Source of the DNA: Paenibacillus senegalimassiliensis
GTDB taxonomy: Bacteria; Bacillota; Bacilli; Paenibacillales; Paenibacillaceae
Direction of reading: 5' to 3'
NCBI RefSeq assembly: GCF_001486585.1
Contig: NZ_LN909044.1
Coordinates: forward strand, 186,001 to 250,000
Length of the DNA stretch: 64,000 nucleotides
Every line of letters begins with the position of its first letter. The first letter of the stretch is position 1. Made by a program: the position numbers and the translations under genes. The notes beneath the pieces were generated by a model. It had not been told where the DNA came from and did no database searches. It saw nothing but the letters and a program-made list of their open reading frames with translations. Positions 25,953 to 35,257 of this stretch are shown in pieces.

Positions 25953-27446
25953 TTAGGACAATGCGGCAGTAAAGGCTGCCTTGACTTCCTCAAAGCTCCC
26001 CATCCGCTTCTCCCCGATCCAGGACAATTCGGCCAAGGCCATTAATGGCTCCAGAATGCCTGTGCCAACCTCTTCCTGGGTCTGGGCCTCCGGCTTATCG
26101 CTCCAGATGGCAAAGGAGCAACCTTTAAGCTGTGGAGGGTACGGAGCCAGGTACTCCTGCTTCTCAGACTCATTCACTCTTGGGAATAAACCAGGATGCC
26201 ACGCATCGTAAATTTTATCACCTGTTGGATATTTATAGCCTGCATTCTCCCCAAGTACATAATAAAAATAAGCATCGTTGAAGTTGATCAACTCATGCCC
26301 CTGATCCATGATCGTTTGTACGGAGGCCATATTCTGATGCCACTTGGTCCAGTAAGTAATCTGGATCGAGGTTTTCAGCTCTACCCGTTGCGTCTGATTG
26401 GCCCGGTACAATCCGTCATTCCATGCGCGTACCACAAACCCCTTGCCTTCCAGAATGTCAGCCACTTCATTAATGTAGTGAAGGTAGGCGTCAATTCCCG
26501 TTCCATCCTCCACACCCAATGTCTTTTTCGCATAATCAGCCAATTGCGGATATTGATCAAAATGCTCAAAATCAATAAACTCATCACCGCCGATATGGAA
26601 GAAGGGGCTGTCTTTAAACAATTCAGCATATTCTTCGAGCAGATCAAACACAAAGGCTTTGGCCTGCGGGTTGGTAATATCCAGAGCGCCTTTGGCCGCC
26701 TGCCCCTCACGATTATGCAGCAGCCATTCCTGATGCAACCGCAGTGCATGACCTAGATGCCCTGGCGAATCAAACGAAGGGATAATCGTCACTTGATACG
26801 CAGCGGCTTCCTTCAATACCTCGGCCAGTTCCTCCTGCGTCATATACTCCTCAGACATCACCTCGGGATGACGTTTACTTTCCAGCCGGTAGCCTTCATT
26901 TTCGGAAAAGTGGAGCTGCAGCATATTTAAGCGAAGTCTGGACATTTCTCTAATGCGCGCCTTAATCCAATCACTGGAGAAGAACTTGCGTCCCATATCC
27001 AGATGGAGTGCCCGCTCCTGCATCACCGGATAGTCCGTTACTGTTCCAAAGGCAAGGCGCTTGTCCCCGGCAGCCTGAACTAACAATGCTCGCAGAGCAT
27101 AAAGTACCGCCCGGCCGCTAGCGGCACGAAGATGAATATACTGTCCAATCTCCAGGGTATAGTTCTCCTGCTTGTCTGGATCGGCAGATCTATCAAGTTC
27201 GATGAAAATATCTCCTGGCCCCGCTTCAGCCGCTGTTCCTTGAACTACCGGCAATTTGCCCTGTGGCAGAACACCATCCGCTAGCTCTGCCTGAAGCAAA
27301 TCAACAACCTGCTGCAAGGCACTCCCTGCTGTATAAGAAGCAGAATCAACCACTAATCTGGACTGGGAATTCATTTCCCAAGACTGCTCGGCATGAGTCC
27401 ACCCGGACTTGACACTGGTCATAACATAGTTGTTTTCCGTTGACAT
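25953..27446 (-). CDS. GH20 beta-N-acetylhexosaminidase, cytoplasmic
   Basis: 497 residues with no signal peptide. A GH20b-like N-domain precedes the barrel. The barrel shows ERALHLDMGRKFFS, LNMLQLHFSENEGYRLES and the catalytic Asp-Glu pair in FFHIGGDEF (Asp288-Glu289), with WNDGLY and YWTKW later. It removes terminal GlcNAc or GalNAc from small glycosides. Being intracellular and next to a YesMN-controlled sugar ABC importer, it probably hydrolyses the imported disaccharide. It has its own promoter (TTGTTT-16-TATACT). Confidence 0.9.
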   Translation of the reverse strand: MSTENNYVMTSVKSGWTHAEQSWEMNSQSRLVVDSASYTAGSALQQVVDLLQAELADGVLPQGKLPVVQGTAAEAGPGDIFIELDRSADPDKQENYTLEIGQYIHLRAASGRAVLYALRALLVQAAGDKRLAFGTVTDYPVMQERALHLDMGRKFFSSDWIKARIREMSRLRLNMLQLHFSENEGYRLESKRHPEVMSEEYMTQEELAEVLKEAAAYQVTIIPSFDSPGHLGHALRLHQEWLLHNREGQAAKGALDITNPQAKAFVFDLLEEYAELFKDSPFFHIGGDEFIDFEHFDQYPQLADYAKKTLGVEDGTGIDAYLHYINEVADILEGKGFVVRAWNDGLYRANQTQRVELKTSIQITYWTKWHQNMASVQTIMDQGHELINFNDAYFYYVLGENAGYKYPTGDKIYDAWHPGLFPRVNESEKQEYLAPYPPQLKGCSFAIWSDKPEAQTQEEVGTGILEPLMALAELSWIGEKRMGSFEEVKAAFTAALS

Positions 27447-27495
27447 AGTCAGTAATAATCCCCTTTGCGTAATAATCCATTCCGTATCTATTGTT

Positions 27496-27523
27496 AGTAT
27501 ACGCTATTGGCTTATTCAAACAA
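27496..27523 (-). promoter_or_regulatory. Promoter of the GH20 gene
   Basis: TTGTTT, a 16-base spacer and TATACT on the minus strand. A 12-bp palindrome GATCATATGATC lies five bases upstream of the -35 and may be an operator. Confidence 0.55.
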
Positions 27524-27543
27524 CATGGATCATATGATCATCT

Positions 27544-29082
27544 CTATACATAGGTATTCAGCATGTGGTCCCGATACTCACTAGGCGTCTTGCCGGTATG
27601 CTTCTTAAATAAGCGGCTGAAATACTTCACATCCTCATAACCCGTCATGGCCGCTACTTCACTGACTTTGGCCGGGGACACAGAGAGCAGTTCCATAGCC
27701 CGGCGCATACGTGTACCGGTGACATAATCACCAAAGGTGCTTCCCGTCTCCTTCTTGAACAACTCGCTAAGATGCCCCGGATGGAGATGAACATAGGTCG
27801 CCGTTTGCTGCAAGCTAAGCTCTCTGGGCGGGCAGGACTCAATAAAGGCCTTGGCGCGCTGCACATGAGAGGTCTGCCCCTCTGCCAGCTTGGTATGGTA
27901 CAGACTCATGATGCCATGCAGATGGCGGAACAAAATATCCCGTTGCTTCAGACCCTCCATAGGCTCCAGCAGGCAAGGCTCATAGCGGGCCCCATCCTCC
28001 CGGCCGATCGCTCGAAGCGTACGCTCCAGCCAGCGGTGCGCTGCAACGGCTGCCGACTGCAGACACGCCTTGAACGATAACGGCGTACATTCCGGATCAG
28101 CGATTAAGGCTTCCGCCAAAGTTCGGGTCCAGCTTTTTAAGCCCATCGCATCTTGCTCCAGCAATATCCTGCCCAGCCCGTTCTCCTCTTCTTGCGACAA
28201 TACCGTTCGCCCACCTTGGCGCCCGGATACCTCGTTGTAATCGATCAGATGCCCACCTGGTAGCAAGGGATAATAGGTAAATGCGATCTGTGCCGTAACG
28301 TAGGCCTGATGAACCTGCTTGTAGTCGTGAACACAAGTCCCTTTGGCCGCATGAAGTCGGCATTTCAGCAAGGCTTCAATCCGCTCTATCGTTCCCTCAT
28401 ATCGCCCCTCCATGGATGCCCTCCTGACGCAGACATTCATGCCTTCATAAATAAACACTTCCGTATGTGGCAGCAATTCCACCAGCATATTATGTACGGC
28501 AAAGCTGAGCAGCGAAGCTGCTTGCCCTTCCGTTCCCCAGCCCTCGGCTGCAACCAGAAGCACCTGCCATAAGCCCTCGCTTGGCCGAACTCCCTCTTCA
28601 TTCAGAATCGATGCTGCTGCCTCTGTCTCTCCGCCGATGACCCAGCGCTGCAATTGCCGGACCCGGTCCTCCCGAGCCAGCCGCTGGGCATGGGATTCCT
28701 TCAACCGTCGCTCCATTAGCCGTTGCTTCGCCTGCAGCACCGTCTTAATGATCTCTTCCGGCTTGCTTGTTTTGAGCAAGTAATCCCCTACGCCTTGACG
28801 AATGGCTTGCTGGGTATAGTCAAAATCCCCATATCCCGACAGAATGATCACCTCCAGCCCGGGAAGCAGTCGGGATGCCTCCTCAGCCAGTTCAAGTCCA
28901 CTCTTCCCGTTCATTCGAATATCGGTCATGAGAATATCCGGACGTTCCTCTTCCAGACGCTCCAGTGCTTCTTCCGCAGAAGCCGCCGGGGGAAGTAGAT
29001 TGAGGCCCAGCTCGCTCCAGGAAATGACGCTGGCTAACCCGGTACGGATAATAACTTCATCATCAACGATCAGTATGTTCAT
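27544..29082 (-). CDS. YesN-type response regulator, AraC DNA-binding domain
   Basis: 512 residues from the ATG behind GGAGGAGG. The receiver domain has the acidic DDE pocket and phosphorylated Asp54 in DILMTDIRM, with the lysine in YLLKTSKPEE. The middle 260 residues are the variable helical linker. The C-terminal 100 are an AraC double helix-turn-helix (LSLQQTATYVHLHPGHLSELFKKE; VAAMTGYEDVKYFSRLFKKHTG). It overlaps the kinase gene by 20 bases and should activate the ABC transporter operon in which it lies. Confidence 0.92.
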   Translation of the reverse strand: MNILIVDDEVIIRTGLASVISWSELGLNLLPPAASAEEALERLEEERPDILMTDIRMNGKSGLELAEEASRLLPGLEVIILSGYGDFDYTQQAIRQGVGDYLLKTSKPEEIIKTVLQAKQRLMERRLKESHAQRLAREDRVRQLQRWVIGGETEAAASILNEEGVRPSEGLWQVLLVAAEGWGTEGQAASLLSFAVHNMLVELLPHTEVFIYEGMNVCVRRASMEGRYEGTIERIEALLKCRLHAAKGTCVHDYKQVHQAYVTAQIAFTYYPLLPGGHLIDYNEVSGRQGGRTVLSQEEENGLGRILLEQDAMGLKSWTRTLAEALIADPECTPLSFKACLQSAAVAAHRWLERTLRAIGREDGARYEPCLLEPMEGLKQRDILFRHLHGIMSLYHTKLAEGQTSHVQRAKAFIESCPPRELSLQQTATYVHLHPGHLSELFKKETGSTFGDYVTGTRMRRAMELLSVSPAKVSEVAAMTGYEDVKYFSRLFKKHTGKTPSEYRDHMLNTYV

Positions 29083-30883
29083 GAGGAGCCTCCTCCATAA
29101 GCGGAATCGAAAACGACACCTGCGTGCCTTCACCTTCCCGGCTCTCTACTTGCAGTAAAGCTGCCTTGCCGTAATGCAGCAGCAGCCGTTCGTTCACATT
29201 ACCCAGTCCATAGCTGTCCCCTATTCCGGACGACCGTGCTTGCTTGGAGAGCGGAGCTGCCAAGGCGTGGCGAACCTCCTGCAAACGCTCGGGAGCCATG
29301 CCGATTCCATCATCCAGGACCATTACCTTCATCGAGTGACCTTCATGTTGCAGCAAAATCGTAATCGTTCCCAACCCTTCTCGCTTCTGAATGCCGTGAA
29401 TCATTGCATTTTCAACCAGGGGCTGCAATAGCAGCTTAAGCATCCATTTGTTCTGCAAATCCTCATCAACCATGTAATCTACGATAAATTTGTCCGGATA
29501 CCGAATCGACTGGACACGCACGTAGTTATGAATATGCGCCAGTTCCTGCTCAACCGGACAATATTCCCGCCCTTGATTCAAGCTGATCCGCAAGAAATCA
29601 CTCAACCCCTCGACCATCTCGGCAATCCTCCGTTCCCCTGACATTAAGGCAATCCAATGCACGGAGGACAAGGTATTGTATAAAAAGTGCGGGTTAATCT
29701 GTGCCTGCAGGGCGCGCAAATCCGCTTCCTTCTTCCGAACTTCGCCCTGAATAACCTCCCGCTTCAAGCGTTCGATGTGAGCGCCCAGCATATTATAGCT
29801 GCGGCCGAGCCGGCCGATTTCATCATCCGTATCGGCTGGGAACCGTGGCAGAGGCCGCTCCGGATCAATACGTAAGAGATGCCGGGTCAGTACACGCAGC
29901 GGCAGCGTAATTCGCCGTACAATGAACCAGATCAGCAGCACGCTGAGTGCCACGGACAAGCCTACAACAGCCGCAGTCAGAGTCAGCATATAACGGTTCT
30001 CCGCGCGATACTGATCGTACGGCACGCTCCCCGTCAAAATCCAGCCGGTAAGCGGCTGCCGGCGGTATAACACTGTCGATTTCCCCTCGCCTTCCCCGTA
30101 GATCACACTCCCGCTTCGATAGGCGACTTCTTCCGGCCCCGCTGCACGGCTGGTAATTAACTGCAACAGCCCCGGTCTAAAGGCCTCCAGCGGCTGACCC
30201 AGCCGACCTGAATCACTGGCGGAGAGGATCGTCCCGTCCTTCCCGATTAGCTCCACCTGTCCCGCCGCTTGCCCAAGCTCCGGTGCCTTCCAGTTGCGGG
30301 ACAACTCTCGTTCATCCAGACTGATGGCCAGCCACCCTAAATGGCGAAAATCATGCACACTGCGGATAGGACGAAACAGGGTTATTACTTGCCGCGGTCC
30401 AGCGTAGTCATGAACCTCATAGACACCAGACCAAACTTTGACCCCACCGGCAAAGGATTGTTCCGCCTCCTTGGGCAGCCCGCTTTCATACCAGTAAGCC
30501 GTAGACAATCCAGCCTGGAACTGTCCCGGGTAAATGGCAATATTGGCAATGTACGGCTTGGAAGCCGCCAAATTGGTCATTCGTCCCACGAGCGCAATAC
30601 GTTCACTTTCCTCATCCTCAGTTTGACTAAGATAGGCTTGCAGGTCGCGTTCACCGATTAGAAAAATGGAAATCGTCTCGATATCCTCCAGCATGAACCG
30701 CACGTTGGCATCCATCTGCTTCAGCATATCGCTCCCCGTCAGCTTGGTCTTCTCCTCGGATATGCGGGAGGAGATCAGGAAGGCAAATAACCCGAGAGCC
30801 AGCATAGGCACAATCATTGAGCCCGCTACAACGACCGACAGCTTCCGTTGCAGGGATGATGTCATCCAACCGCGCATGGCCAT
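29063..30883 (-). CDS. YesM-type sensor histidine kinase
   Basis: 606 residues; the second ATG, two codons in, fits the GGGAGGAG spacing better. Two membrane helices enclose an extracytoplasmic dCache-like sensor (about residues 35-290). HAMP follows, then the LytS/YesM-type phosphoacceptor motif LQAQINPHFLYNTLSSVHW and an ATPase domain (LLLQPLVENAMIHG; DDGIGMAPE; SYGLGNVNERL). It likely senses the sugar or the sugar-loaded binding protein and phosphorylates the YesN-type regulator encoded next. Confidence 0.92.
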   Translation of the reverse strand: MAMRGWMTSSLQRKLSVVVAGSMIVPMLALGLFAFLISSRISEEKTKLTGSDMLKQMDANVRFMLEDIETISIFLIGERDLQAYLSQTEDEESERIALVGRMTNLAASKPYIANIAIYPGQFQAGLSTAYWYESGLPKEAEQSFAGGVKVWSGVYEVHDYAGPRQVITLFRPIRSVHDFRHLGWLAISLDERELSRNWKAPELGQAAGQVELIGKDGTILSASDSGRLGQPLEAFRPGLLQLITSRAAGPEEVAYRSGSVIYGEGEGKSTVLYRRQPLTGWILTGSVPYDQYRAENRYMLTLTAAVVGLSVALSVLLIWFIVRRITLPLRVLTRHLLRIDPERPLPRFPADTDDEIGRLGRSYNMLGAHIERLKREVIQGEVRKKEADLRALQAQINPHFLYNTLSSVHWIALMSGERRIAEMVEGLSDFLRISLNQGREYCPVEQELAHIHNYVRVQSIRYPDKFIVDYMVDEDLQNKWMLKLLLQPLVENAMIHGIQKREGLGTITILLQHEGHSMKVMVLDDGIGMAPERLQEVRHALAAPLSKQARSSGIGDSYGLGNVNERLLLHYGKAALLQVESREGEGTQVSFSIPLMEEAPHEHTDR

Positions 30884-30934
30884 GCTCCTCCCTTTGATTT
30901 CTGTAATCCGGCTTGACCACCGGACATGCCTTCC

Positions 30935-31822
30935 TTATCCTTTCACCGCGCCAGCAGTCATTCCCTTCATCATCTGCTCCTGAAATACCAAATACAGGGC
31001 AATTGTCGGAATCACGGATAACGTCATCGCCGCCAAGGTCAAGCCGTAGTCCGTCTGATACCCGTCGGCAAAATTGGCAATCGCCAGCGGCAGCGTCTTG
31101 AGCGCTGTTTTATTGATAAATACCAAGGCAAAGGAGAAATCGTTCCAGGAATGCAGAAAGCTGAGAATCGTCACAGTAGCCAGCGCCGGGATAGACATAG
31201 GCAACATGATGCGGAAGAACAAGCCCCATAACCCTGTACCATCAATAAACGCCGCTTCCTCCAGATCGCGTGGCACGCTGGTCAGATAGGCCGTCAATAC
31301 GAAGACCGCAGTTGGCAAGGCAAAGGCAGTATAAGGCAAAATGAGTGCCCAATACGTATTCAGCAGCGACATCTGCTTCATCAGAATAAATAAGGGAACC
31401 AGCGTGCTGTGAATGGGAATCAGCATCCCCACGACGAAGAAAGCCAACACCCCACCTTTCCAGCGGAATTGAAACCGGGCCAAAATAAAAGAAGTCAAGG
31501 CGGCGATAAACAAGGTCAATACTAGCGCCCCCAACGCTACAATCAGCGAATTGCCAAATGCGGTACCCAGTCGGGAGCTATCCCAAGCCTTCATAAAATT
31601 TTCGCTATGCCATACTTGCGGTAGCCCGAAGGGGCGTACATAGAAATCTTCGTTGGTTTTAAAAGCGCTTAGTACCAGCCACAAAAACGGATATAAAGTC
31701 ACGATGCCATAGCACGTCAGCAGGGTCCAAAATATCGCGTTTCTCGTTCGCCGCCATACCTGCGTTCCCGCTTGGGCGGAGGGTCCTGCCTTGCCCATGA
31801 ACATCGGTGTTGTCGAACTCAT
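30935..31822 (-). CDS. Carbohydrate ABC permease, MalG-type
   Basis: 295 residues with six membrane helices, an N-terminus ending GIVTLYPFLWLVLSAFKTNEDFY, and the EAA loop DLEEAAFIDGTGLWGLFFRIMLPM that contacts the ATPase. It is the second permease of a CUT1-type importer. No ATPase gene is nearby, as usual in Firmicutes where MsmX-like ATPases are shared. Confidence 0.92.
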   Translation of the reverse strand: MSSTTPMFMGKAGPSAQAGTQVWRRTRNAIFWTLLTCYGIVTLYPFLWLVLSAFKTNEDFYVRPFGLPQVWHSENFMKAWDSSRLGTAFGNSLIVALGALVLTLFIAALTSFILARFQFRWKGGVLAFFVVGMLIPIHSTLVPLFILMKQMSLLNTYWALILPYTAFALPTAVFVLTAYLTSVPRDLEEAAFIDGTGLWGLFFRIMLPMSIPALATVTILSFLHSWNDFSFALVFINKTALKTLPLAIANFADGYQTDYGLTLAAMTLSVIPTIALYLVFQEQMMKGMTAGAVKG

Positions 31823-31841
31823 GATCCTCTCCCCTTTCCCC

Positions 31842-32741
31842 TTATTCGCGTGCTCTCCTGCGGCTGGTCAGCCACTGACTGGTGCCGATCAGCAGCAGAC
31901 TAATCAGCATAATACTGGTTGAAATAGCGCTCCCGAAGCCATAACGATACGTCGCAAACGTCGAGTTATACATGTATGTGGCTAGCAGTTCGGTGGCATG
32001 AGCTGGCCCACCCTTGGTCATGATGTAGACCAGATCAAAGGACTTGAGGCTCCCCGAAATACAAAGAATAACCGCCACCTGTACGGTATTCTTGATCATA
32101 GGTAGCGAGATAGAGAGCAGCTTACGCACACCGGAGACGCCATCGATCTTAGCCGCATCGTGAATTTCACCAGGAATATTTTGCAGGGCAGACATAAAGA
32201 TGATCAGGTATAGGCCCACATAACTCCAGATGAGCGGTGGAATCAAGGAATAGATGGCGATATGTCCGTCGGACAGCCATTGCAGCTTCCAATCCCCCAG
32301 CTTGAGTGCATCCAGCAAAAAGTTCAGAATGCCGATCTGCGGATGATATATATATTGCCAGATCATACCGATGACGACCGTCGAAAGTACCATGGGCAGA
32401 AAAATCGCCGAACGCAGGAAGCGTTGCAAGAAATTGTTCTTATGCAGCAGCACCGCCAACACCAAGGCCAGCGGAATCTGCCCAAATACCGAGGCCAGCA
32501 CAAAAATGACGTTATTCTTGAGTGCGCGCCCAAACACGGGGTCCCTCAAAATTTCTGCATAATTGCCAAGTCCGATATATTTGGCCTCGCCCATACCGGA
32601 CCAACTGAAGAAGCCGTAATAAGCCGACCAAACGACAGGTACGAACACGAATAAGGAGTAGATGACAACAGCGGGTACTAGCCCCGTGATGATAAACCGC
32701 TTGCTGCGCAGTGCATTCATACTCTTTTCACATCCTTTCAT
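31842..32741 (-). CDS. Carbohydrate ABC permease, MalF-type
   Basis: Six-helix permease (ITGLVPAVVIYSLFVFVPVVWSAYYGFF) with the EAA loop IPGEIHDAAKIDGVSGVRKLLSISLPM. The start is placed at the ATG behind GGGG with 7-base spacing; the next ATG, seven codons on, is possible. It forms the heterodimeric channel with the following permease. A stem-loop lies between the binding-protein gene and this one. Confidence 0.9.
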   Translation of the reverse strand: MKGCEKSMNALRSKRFIITGLVPAVVIYSLFVFVPVVWSAYYGFFSWSGMGEAKYIGLGNYAEILRDPVFGRALKNNVIFVLASVFGQIPLALVLAVLLHKNNFLQRFLRSAIFLPMVLSTVVIGMIWQYIYHPQIGILNFLLDALKLGDWKLQWLSDGHIAIYSLIPPLIWSYVGLYLIIFMSALQNIPGEIHDAAKIDGVSGVRKLLSISLPMIKNTVQVAVILCISGSLKSFDLVYIMTKGGPAHATELLATYMYNSTFATYRYGFGSAISTSIMLISLLLIGTSQWLTSRRRARE

Positions 32742-32774
32742 GACAGTCCCCTGCTTCAACAAGGCTTAAATAGA

Positions 32775-32824
32775 AAGCCCCCTCCTTATTAGGGCGAGTT
32801 CAACCCATTGTCGGGAGAGGGCTT
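32775..32824 (-). terminator. Intercistronic stem-loop after binding-protein gene
   Basis: Minus strand AAGCCCTCTCC pairs with GGAGGGGGCTT (11 pairs, one wobble), then TCTATTT. It probably attenuates read-through or protects the 3' end so that the binding protein is made in excess over the permeases. Confidence 0.7.
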
Positions 32825-32828
32825 GCGC

Positions 32829-34145
32829 TTAATTCTCTACAGCCGTAGCCTGAGCACTTTGAATCTTGGCCGCAATATCCTCGGCATTTCCGCCCATTAG
32901 CAGCTCTTGCAGTCCGTTATTGACCACTTCTACCGTGGCCGAGCCGAGCTTGGAATCGTATACTGGCACAATCTTCACGTTCTGAATCAAATCATACAAC
33001 TCGACAAACAGCGGATGAGCCTTGCTCTTATCCAACTCGATGTTATAGCTGACCAGGGTGCTGCTCTCCAAAGTCGCCTTCTGTCCATCCGGGCCAGCCA
33101 GCGCATAGAACAGCTTCATCGCTGCCTCTTTCTGACTGCCGCTTAGCTTCTTGCTTACGCCAAGACCCGTTCCGACCACGCCGGAGGTGGTATCCGGTGC
33201 ACCTTTGCCACCAGAAATGGCAGGCACAATGGTAATATGCGTATTGTCCAGCACCTCAGGTGGTGCGTTGTTGACCAGATTGGCCAACGCCCAGCCGCCA
33301 TTGATCACCATTGCTGCGTTACCCTGGAAGTAAAGCTGCATCATCTGCGTCTCATCCAGACTATTGAAGCCCTCCTGGAAGGCGCCAAGCTCGCCCAGCT
33401 CCTGGAACGTCTTCAGCGCATCGATGAACTCGGGATCTGTGAACTTTGCTCCGTCCTGTTCGACGGCCTTCAGGAACCAATCCGTGCCCGTGATTCGGTC
33501 CGCCACGGTACTGAAGAACGTCGACTGTGCCACCCAGTTCGTTTTATTGCCCAGCGCAATCGGAATGACGCCGTTCTCCTTGAACGTTTGCACCGCTGTC
33601 TGTAATTCCTCCCACGTTTCAGGCACCTTTACATTATGTTGTTTGAACAGGGCATCGTTATAAAATACAAAGGAGCTAGGCGCCAGATTCATCGGTACGG
33701 AGTACACCTTGCCATCCACCGTGAAGCCGTCCAGCGCATTGGGAATGAAGTTATCTCTCCATTCGGGATTTGCATTCAATTCCTCATCAATAGGTTGCAG
33801 CAGATTACCCTTCACGAATTCCTTGGTCATCGCATCCGGGAACATAACGAATAGCTCAGGCATCTCATCAGCCGCAGCTACCGTCCGCAGGCGCGTTCTC
33901 AGACCATCGGTTGGCAAGCCTTCATCAATGACCTCAATCTCCGGATGATCGACGCGGAAGTCCTCAATAATCTTGCGCATCGCCACCGCCTTGGCATCCT
34001 GCCCCGTCCAGTTATGCCAAATGGAAATGCTAACCTTCTCTCCTTCTCCTCCACTGCCGGAGCTCTCATTATCTCCACCACAACCGGAGAGCAATAACAC
34101 CATCATGGCAGCACTGCATATCATAGCTATCCATTTTGTCTTCAA
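32829..34145 (-). CDS. Extracellular sugar-binding lipoprotein
   Basis: 438 residues with lipobox LLLSGC. The mature part has the family-1 solute-binding pattern (SISIWHNWTGQDAKAVAM, FVMFPDAMTKEFVKGNLLQPID, PSSFVFYNDALFKQHNVKVPETWEEL, YFQGNAAMVINGGWAL). It captures the substrate for the two permeases. The nearby GH20 enzyme suggests a GlcNAc-containing disaccharide such as chitobiose, but this is inference. First gene of the operon, under a cre site. Confidence 0.92.
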   Translation of the reverse strand: MKTKWIAMICSAAMMVLLLSGCGGDNESSGSGGEGEKVSISIWHNWTGQDAKAVAMRKIIEDFRVDHPEIEVIDEGLPTDGLRTRLRTVAAADEMPELFVMFPDAMTKEFVKGNLLQPIDEELNANPEWRDNFIPNALDGFTVDGKVYSVPMNLAPSSFVFYNDALFKQHNVKVPETWEELQTAVQTFKENGVIPIALGNKTNWVAQSTFFSTVADRITGTDWFLKAVEQDGAKFTDPEFIDALKTFQELGELGAFQEGFNSLDETQMMQLYFQGNAAMVINGGWALANLVNNAPPEVLDNTHITIVPAISGGKGAPDTTSGVVGTGLGVSKKLSGSQKEAAMKLFYALAGPDGQKATLESSTLVSYNIELDKSKAHPLFVELYDLIQNVKIVPVYDSKLGSATVEVVNNGLQELLMGGNAEDIAAKIQSAQATAVEN

Positions 34146-34182
34146 GAACGTTTCCCCCTTACTTTAAATTAATTACATTCTA

Positions 34183-34197
34183 ATGGAAGCGTTATCA
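34183..34197 (+). promoter_or_regulatory. cre site (CcpA operator)
   Basis: ATGGAAGCGTTATCA matches the consensus WTGNAARCGNWWWCA at every position. It lies 38 bases before the sugar-binding gene's start, so glucose repression through CcpA is expected. Confidence 0.85.
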
Positions 34198-34263
34198 ATA
34201 GGTAAGGTGACGATTTGCGGGCATAGGGGTGAAAAATATCGGATCAATCTTAGGAGGGAGAAA

Positions 34264-34299
34264 CAAAAAATAAGGCTACCCGGGTGGACAGGTAACCTT
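34264..34299 (-). terminator. Terminator after unknown two-component operon gene
   Basis: On the minus strand AAGGTTACCTG / CGGGTAGCCTT (11 pairs with two wobbles), then ATTTTTTGTTT. Confidence 0.85.
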
Positions 34300-34319
34300 G
34301 CAGAGCGATTGTATTGTTC

Positions 34320-35216
34320 TTAAAAAGCAGACCCGTACTCTGCTATACTCCGGCAGCGATCAATCAGCTTGAAGAAGTCAATGCCACACGCTTCTTTAGA
34401 ATCGTTTGGGGTATATCCGTTTATTTCTGTTTGAGTATACTTCACTTTAATCTGACATTCCCCCGTGTACCCCACGCTCTTTTGATTAGTCAATTTCATT
34501 TTAGGTGCAAGTAGAGCATAGAACTGCTCATCTTCTAGCAAATGTATAATCTCGCTCATTTCCCATGCTGTCAGTTGTTTCTCATAGACATCATAGCTGA
34601 CGTAAGTGTCAACTTCATTGTAGTAGCGCTTCAAGAAGCTGATATAGTTGTCTTGTTCATACAAATCAGCAATAGGATTCTCACTGTAGACGACAACCAA
34701 TTTGTAGCCAATTTCATTATGTGCCAGCCTTACACACCAACCATGATTTTTAGAATAACGATTTAGATATAAGAGTTCAAAATCATTTTGATCCCTGTAG
34801 TTACGATAATTTGCGTACACATGCTGTGGTTTTATGACCGGCTGGGCAGGGAGGAGAACTTTCTTTCTCTGCTCCCTTATCATTTTTTGAGCTATTTTCT
34901 CGTATTGAGCTGACAGCTCTTTAATAGTGTTGAGATCAGGCTTCTCATATGTCTTGAGCTGTGTGTAGACCTGTTCCGTGATGAAATGCCGGGAAAAAGA
35001 CTGCTCTAACAGTTGCAAGAATTCTTTGGTATCGATTAGGCGATACGTATTTTCATTATACGCTACAAAGGAATGTTCAATATACTTCGAATGTTCGGTC
35101 ATATATTGGTTTGTGATCAAGTCAATGCCTACAGAATAAACAAATTCAAAGTCCCGCTTATCGGCCACAAAAAGTTCAGCATAATAGACATTTCCGGCTA
35201 TATTACGATCTCTCAT
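34320..35216 (-). CDS. Protein of unknown function, third gene of a two-component operon
   Basis: 298 residues from the second ATG, which follows GGGGTGGGG; the first ATG lacks a site. It is soluble, rich in Tyr, Glu and Lys, with no signal peptide or membrane segment. An alpha-helical middle (NTIKELSAQYEKIAQKMIREQRKK) separates two mixed alpha/beta halves. No family is recognised. It follows the kinase gene by 41 bases and is likely co-transcribed with it. Confidence 0.65.
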   Translation of the reverse strand: MRDRNIAGNVYYAELFVADKRDFEFVYSVGIDLITNQYMTEHSKYIEHSFVAYNENTYRLIDTKEFLQLLEQSFSRHFITEQVYTQLKTYEKPDLNTIKELSAQYEKIAQKMIREQRKKVLLPAQPVIKPQHVYANYRNYRDQNDFELLYLNRYSKNHGWCVRLAHNEIGYKLVVVYSENPIADLYEQDNYISFLKRYYNEVDTYVSYDVYEKQLTAWEMSEIIHLLEDEQFYALLAPKMKLTNQKSVGYTGECQIKVKYTQTEINGYTPNDSKEACGIDFFKLIDRCRSIAEYGSAF

Positions 35217-35257
35217 CTTCCCCACCCCGCTCATTCTATCAAGCTTTGGATTCTATT

